Below, piece after piece: positions 59,745-64,000 of a stretch of DNA of 64,000 nt. The notes under the pieces were generated by a model, which saw only the letters and a program-made list of their open reading frames with translations, made no database searches and was not told the DNA's origin. Both the position numbers and the translations under genes were made by a program. The stretch's first letter is position 1; the number at the start of each line of letters is the position of its first letter. The DNA comes from Tichowtungia sp964398915 (GTDB lineage Bacteria > Verrucomicrobiota > Kiritimatiellia > Kiritimatiellales > Tichowtungiaceae). The stretch covers positions 1-64,000 of the forward strand of contig CAYNOR010000005.1 in NCBI GenBank assembly GCA_964398915.1, read 5' to 3'.

Positions 59745-60839
59745 ATGAACCCGCTGAAACAACTGGGGGCGCTCGGTCAGTCCATCTGGCTGGATTACAT
59801 TCGCCGCGACATGATCGTCAGCGGTGAATTGCAACGCTTGATCGAAGAGGATGGTTTGCGCGGGATGACCTCAAACCCGGCCATCTTTGAAAAGGCGATT
59901 GTTGAGAGTCATGATTACGACGCGGATATCCGCGCGCAGACGCTGGCGGGAAAACCAGCCAAAGCGATTTACGAAACCATCAGCCAATGCGACGTGCAGA
60001 GTGCTGCCGACGTGTTCCATCCGGTTTATGTAAGCACCGGCGGCATCGACGGGTATGTCAGCCTCGAAGTGAATCCGCATCTGGCGCACGACACCGCCGG
60101 CACGATTGATGAAGCCCGCCGGTTGTGGCGCTCACTGAACCGACCTAATGTTTTTATTAAAGTCCCTGCTACGGTCGAAGGACTTCCTGCAATCCGGCAG
60201 CTGATCTGCGAAGGCATTAACGTCAATGTGACATTGATTTTCGGATTGCCGCGTTACCGGCAGGTAGCGGAAGCCTTCATCGCCGGACTCGAAGCGCGAG
60301 CGGTGCAAGGAAGCCCAGTAAACCATATTGCCTCCGTCGCCAGCTTTTTTGTCAGCCGCATCGATGCGCTGATCGATCCCCTGCTGGAAAAGCATGGCGA
60401 TCCCGTTGCGAAAAGCATCTGCGGAGAGGTCGCCGTCGCCAGTGCAAAGACGGCATATCAATTTTACAAAGAAATTTTCGGCAGCGACCGGTTTGCAAAA
60501 CTGGCGGCTCAAGGTGCGCAGGTTCAGCGTCTGCTGTGGGCCAGCACCGGCACAAAGAACCCGGCATACAGCGACGTGAAATATATTGAGGCGCTCATCG
60601 GACCGGATACGGTTAATACGATTCCGCTCGAAACGCTCATCGCCTATCGCGATCGCGGCAATCCGGAATCCCGGCTCGAAAAAGATGCCGGTGTCGCCGC
60701 GCATATATTGAAGCGGCTTCCCGAACTCGGGATAGATATCGACCAGATAACACAGCAGCTGGAAGATGAAGGGGTCGCGAAGTTCAATAAGCCGTTCGAT
60801 GAGCTGATGGCTGCTTTGGCTGCACAACGCAAAAAATAA
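59745..60839 (+). CDS. tal: Transaldolase
   Basis: The 364-residue enzyme exchanges dihydroxyacetone units between sugar phosphates in the pentose phosphate pathway. The Schiff-base lysine is Lys139 in NVFIKVPAT, with SLEVNPHLAHDT and TSNPAIFEK also conserved. Length and N terminus (LGQSIWLDYIRRDM) fit the subfamily also found fused to glucose-6-phosphate isomerase. The ATG at 59745 comes 5 nt after the DUF3309 stop, pointing to coupling. It lies immediately before phosphoketolase, with which it shares substrates. Confidence 0.95.
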   Translation: MNPLKQLGALGQSIWLDYIRRDMIVSGELQRLIEEDGLRGMTSNPAIFEKAIVESHDYDADIRAQTLAGKPAKAIYETISQCDVQSAADVFHPVYVSTGGIDGYVSLEVNPHLAHDTAGTIDEARRLWRSLNRPNVFIKVPATVEGLPAIRQLICEGINVNVTLIFGLPRYRQVAEAFIAGLEARAVQGSPVNHIASVASFFVSRIDALIDPLLEKHGDPVAKSICGEVAVASAKTAYQFYKEIFGSDRFAKLAAQGAQVQRLLWASTGTKNPAYSDVKYIEALIGPDTVNTIPLETLIAYRDRGNPESRLEKDAGVAAHILKRLPELGIDIDQITQQLEDEGVAKFNKPFDELMAALAAQRKK

Positions 60840-60860
60840 ACAGAACCCCGGGTGGTTAAC

Positions 60861-63272
60861 ATGAAAACAAAAATACTCACGCCGGAACTGCTCCATCACA
60901 TCGATGCATATTGGAGAGCCGCAAATTACCTGTCCGTCGGGCAGCTTTATCTGCGTGACAATCCTCTGCTGCGAAAACCGCTGGAGCCGACGCATGTGAA
61001 GTCGCTGTTGCTCGGACATTGGGGAACCACACCCGGGCAGAATTTTATTTATGTGCATCTGAACCGCGTTATCAAAAAATTTGATCTGGATATGATCTAT
61101 ATTTCAGGCCCCGGCCATGGCGGGCCGGCGCTGGTGGGCAATACCTATCTTGAAGGTACGTACAGCGAGGTTTACCCGGACATTACGCAGGATGAAGCGG
61201 GCCTGAAAAAGCTATTCATGCAATTTTCGTTTCCCGGCGGAATCCCCAGTCATGTTTCTCCGGAGTGTCCGGGGTCGATTCATGAAGGCGGCGAACTGGG
61301 CTACTCGCTCAGTCATGCCTTCGGTGCCGCATTCGATAATCCGGAATTAATCGTCGCATGCGTCGTCGGCGACGGCGAAGCCGAGACCGGCCCGCTGGCC
61401 ACGGCCTGGCACTCCAACAAATTTCTCAATCCGATCACCGATGGCGCGGTTCTGCCGATCCTGCATCTTAACGGCTACAAGATCGCCAATCCGGCGGTGC
61501 TTGCACGCATCGAACCGGAAGAACTGGAACAGCTTCTTCGCGGCTACGGCTGGACGCCGTATTTTGTGGAAGGCGATGATCCAGAAACCATGCACCAGCA
61601 GATGGCTGAAGTTTTAGAAAAAGCCGTTCTGGAAATCCGGAAAATCCAACGTCATGCGCGGAAAAACAAAACTCCGGACCGTCCGCGCTGGCCCATGATT
61701 GTCCTGCGCTCCCCTAAAGGCTGGACGGGGCCGAAAGAAGTCGATGGAGTGAAAATCGAAAATACCTTCCGCGCCCATCAGATTCCGGTTCTGGTCGGCC
61801 CGGACCATCCCGGCCATCTCAAGCTCCTTGAAAGCTGGATGAAAAGTTACAAGCCGGAGGAACTCTTCGATCAGAGCGGGCGGCTTCTCCCTGAACTGGC
61901 CGCGCTCGCGCCAAAGGGCGAACGCCGGATGGGCGCGAATCTGCACGCAAACGGCGGGTTGCTACTGCAAGACCTGATCCTGCCTGACTTTACAAATTAT
62001 GCGGTGTCCGTGCCGTCGCCGGGCTCCGTTCAGGCCGCTGATACGTACGAGCTGGGTAAGTTCCTGCGCGAAGTGATCGAGCTCAACAGGAAACAGCGTA
62101 ACTTCCGGATTTTCGGGCCCGACGAAACTCTGTCCAACCGGTTGAATGCCGTTTTCGATGCAACCAGCCGGCAGTGGGACGCGCGGATCCGGCCGGACGA
62201 CGAGTTTCTTGCGCCCGACGGTCGTGTGATGGAAATGCTGAGTGAGCATCAATGCGAGGGCTGGCTCGAAGGATATCTGCTCACCGGAAGACACGGACTG
62301 TTTAACTGCTACGAGGCGTTCATTCACATTATCGACTCCATGTTTAACCAGCACGCCAAGTGGCTGAAAGTCAGCGCGGAACTGCCGTGGCGACGAAAGA
62401 TCGCGTCGCTGAATTATCTGCTGGCTTCGCACGTCTGGCAGCAGGCGCATAATGGCTTTACGCATCAAGACCCCGGCTTCATCGACCATGTCGTAAACAA
62501 GAAAGCTTCCGTCGTGCGCGTCTATCTTCCGCCCGACGCCAACTGTCTTCTCTCTGTCTGGGATCATTGCCTGAAAAGCCGGCACTACGTCAACGTGGTG
62601 ATTGCCGGAAAATATAAAGCGCCGCAATGGTTGTCCATGGATGAGGCGGTCGGACATTGCACTAAAGGCATCGGTGTTTGGGAGTGGGCCGGATGCGACC
62701 AGAACACCGAACCGGACGTCGTGATGGCCTGTTGCGGCGACGTGCCTACGCTGGAAACCCTTGCCGCTGTTTCCATACTTCGGAAACATCTGCCCGATCT
62801 CAAAATCCGCGTGGTCAACGTCGTCGATCTCATGAAGCTGCAGCCGCAAAGCGAGCATCCGCACGGACTGAGCGATCACGACTTCGACGCCTTGTTCACG
62901 AAAGACAAGCCGATCGTTTTTGCATTCCACGGTTATCCCTGGCTGGTGCATCGGTTGACCTATCGCCGCACCAACCATAAAAATATGCACGTCCGCGGCT
63001 ACAAAGAGGAAGGCACCATTACAACCTATTTTGATATGACGGTGCTGAACGATCTGGACCGCTTCCATTTGGTGCAGGATGTGATTCACCGGTTGCCCCG
63101 GTTGGGACCCAAAGGCGCAAAACTGAAAAAGAGGATGACGGAAAAGCTCCTCGAGCATAAGCGGTATATCAACGAGCACGGGCAGGATATGCCGGAAATC
63201 CGTGACTGGCAATGGACTGCGGCCAAGACGCAGGGTCAGCGACCGGCTGGCCGGGCGTTCTTCCCGACTTAA
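60861..63272 (+). CDS. xfp: Xylulose-5-P/fructose-6-P phosphoketolase
   Basis: This protein of 803 residues is a thiamine-diphosphate enzyme that cleaves xylulose-5-P or fructose-6-P to acetyl phosphate plus a shorter sugar phosphate. Conserved segments include ISGPGHGGPALVGN, GDGEAETGPLATAWHSNKFL and the C-terminal HGYPWLVHRLTYRR. An in-frame GTG lies 9 nt upstream, but GGGTGG spacing favours the ATG at 60861. Paired with transaldolase it can form a bypass of lower-cost acetyl-phosphate production. No acetate kinase or phosphotransacetylase is in the window. Confidence 0.96.
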   Translation: MKTKILTPELLHHIDAYWRAANYLSVGQLYLRDNPLLRKPLEPTHVKSLLLGHWGTTPGQNFIYVHLNRVIKKFDLDMIYISGPGHGGPALVGNTYLEGTYSEVYPDITQDEAGLKKLFMQFSFPGGIPSHVSPECPGSIHEGGELGYSLSHAFGAAFDNPELIVACVVGDGEAETGPLATAWHSNKFLNPITDGAVLPILHLNGYKIANPAVLARIEPEELEQLLRGYGWTPYFVEGDDPETMHQQMAEVLEKAVLEIRKIQRHARKNKTPDRPRWPMIVLRSPKGWTGPKEVDGVKIENTFRAHQIPVLVGPDHPGHLKLLESWMKSYKPEELFDQSGRLLPELAALAPKGERRMGANLHANGGLLLQDLILPDFTNYAVSVPSPGSVQAADTYELGKFLREVIELNRKQRNFRIFGPDETLSNRLNAVFDATSRQWDARIRPDDEFLAPDGRVMEMLSEHQCEGWLEGYLLTGRHGLFNCYEAFIHIIDSMFNQHAKWLKVSAELPWRRKIASLNYLLASHVWQQAHNGFTHQDPGFIDHVVNKKASVVRVYLPPDANCLLSVWDHCLKSRHYVNVVIAGKYKAPQWLSMDEAVGHCTKGIGVWEWAGCDQNTEPDVVMACCGDVPTLETLAAVSILRKHLPDLKIRVVNVVDLMKLQPQSEHPHGLSDHDFDALFTKDKPIVFAFHGYPWLVHRLTYRRTNHKNMHVRGYKEEGTITTYFDMTVLNDLDRFHLVQDVIHRLPRLGPKGAKLKKRMTEKLLEHKRYINEHGQDMPEIRDWQWTAAKTQGQRPAGRAFFPT

Positions 63273-63287
63273 ACAAGGAGAATGATT

Positions 63288-63542
63288 ATGAAAATTGGTA
63301 CGACCATAGCGCTGGGTATTGTGCTGCTGGTTTCAGCCGCGGCGATAACCGGCTGTGAAAAGAAACCTGAACAGCAGATCGCGGGAAGCGCAGAGAATGC
63401 CGGTGCGGCGCTCGATAAGGCCGCGAAGAAGGCCGTGGAAGCGACAGAGGATTTTGCAGACAAGGCGGTTAAAAAAACCGGCGAAGCGCTTGAAAAAGCA
63501 GGCGCTGCAATGGAGAAGGCCGGTGCAGAGATGCAGGAGTAA
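63288..63542 (+). CDS. Small Ala/Lys/Glu-rich helical lipoprotein
   Basis: AAGGAG ends 7 nt before the ATG at 63288, so this start is preferred to the ATG at 63282. The 84-residue product has a lipobox, ITGC, and a mature part of repeating AAKKAVEATEDFADKAVKK and ALEKAGAAMEKAGAEM helices with an 11-residue-like periodicity. It resembles small periplasmic amphipathic stress lipoproteins, but I cannot name a family. Confidence 0.72.
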   Translation: MKIGTTIALGIVLLVSAAAITGCEKKPEQQIAGSAENAGAALDKAAKKAVEATEDFADKAVKKTGEALEKAGAAMEKAGAEMQE

Positions 63543-63556
63543 ACCCGGGCTTCTTA

Positions 63557-64000
63557 TGAATATTATTTTAATCTATCCCGAATTCCCGGACACGTTCTGG
63601 AGTTTTAAACATGCGCTCAAGTTTATCGGAAAGCGCTCTTCGCTTCCACCGCTGGGATTGCTGACCGTTGCGGCTATGCTTCCGCCGGAATGGAAGGTGA
63701 GGCTCGCGGATACCAATGTGCATAAACTCACCGAGAAAGATTTGGCGTGGGCCGACTGCGTCTTCATCAGCGCAATGATTATTCAACGTGAATCCGCGCG
63801 GCGGATTGCCGCGCGGTGCAAGGCGGCGGGACTCCGGGTTGTGGCGGGCGGCCCGCTGTTCAACAACGAACACAAGCAGTTCGCCGACGTGGATCATTTT
63901 ATCCTGAATGAAGCAGAACTGACCCTGCCACCGTTCCTCAAAGATCTGGCGCAGGATTGCGCAAAGCGTCTTTATACATCGAATCAGTTTGCCGATGTGC
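63557..64000 (+). CDS. B12-binding-domain radical SAM protein, N-terminal part
   Basis: The frame is open from the ATG at 63557 to the window edge (148 codons). It starts MNIILIYPEFPDTFWSFKHA and continues PPLGLLTVAAMLPPEWKVRL, ADCVFISAMIIQ and VVAGGPLFNN, the cobalamin-binding-like Rossmann domain that precedes a radical SAM domain in this family. The CxxxCxxC cluster motif would lie beyond the edge. The assignment is therefore provisional. Confidence 0.78.

Overview
The window is most likely chromosomal DNA from a Gram-negative bacterium of the PVC superphylum, with Kiritimatiellota/Verrucomicrobiota the best guess. The reasons are PEP-CTERM sorting tails, DUF3494 ice-binding-like surface proteins, a very large cyclic-glucan synthase, an S23-type four-helix-bundle gene, and several families of short dispersed palindromic repeats, two of which sit in frame inside genes. 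No rRNA or taxonomic marker is present beyond uvrA and one tRNA, so the assignment is an inference.

Layout. (1) 0.1-8.95 kb is ordinary housekeeping: dNTPase, Nudix hydrolase, uvrA, a nucleotidyltransferase, a HAD-UbiA fusion, tRNA-Glu and an AraC regulator. (2) 9.3-18 kb starts with a tiny lmo0937-type membrane protein. A tight signalling operon follows: CheB/CheR-PAS hybrid, histidine kinase, KaiC, two KaiB-like proteins, histidine kinase, NarL-type response regulator. (3) 18-27.3 kb holds envelope genes: a DUF3494/PEP-CTERM protein, a 21-residue membrane peptide, an ABC-2 exporter, a DUF3185 protein, a degraded PEP-CTERM gene, and an operon of large adhesin, HEAT lipoprotein and two small secreted proteins. 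(4) 27.3-35.8 kb is one gene, an NdvB/Cgs-like cyclic beta-glucan synthase. (5) 35.9-46.3 kb is a minus-strand island with restriction-modification or defence character: MmeI-like DNA methyltransferase, a coupled pair of membrane proteins, a four-helix-bundle cassette between 62-bp direct repeats, a Bro-type antirepressor, RhuM, an SF2 helicase and a GIY-YIG protein. (6) 47-63.5 kb returns to stress functions: an MGDG-synthase-like glycosyltransferase with a GH1 enzyme, GrpE/CbpA/CbpM, three large PAS/receiver signalling proteins, BON, CsbD and DUF3309 proteins, transaldolase, phosphoketolase and a small lipoprotein. A B12-binding radical-SAM-type gene runs off the right edge.

The main discovery candidate is a recurring promoter. 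Ten copies of a near-palindrome, consensus TAGGGTTNCACCCTATAG, lie upstream of genes on both strands between 9.28 and 57.95 kb. In eight of the ten a TA dinucleotide, usually within GGTAGC, begins exactly 38 nt after the first base of the palindrome; the other two deviate by 2 nt. The copies precede lmo0937, both DUF3494 genes, the 21-aa peptide, DUF3185, the GH1-glycosyltransferase operon, grpE-cbpA-cbpM, a PAS kinase and the lipoprotein/BON/CsbD block. None was seen in the first 9 kb or inside the restriction island. The arrangement suggests one dedicated stress or envelope regulon. At three of these promoters the start codon lies only 12-17 nt after the TA, implying leaderless or near-leaderless mRNAs.
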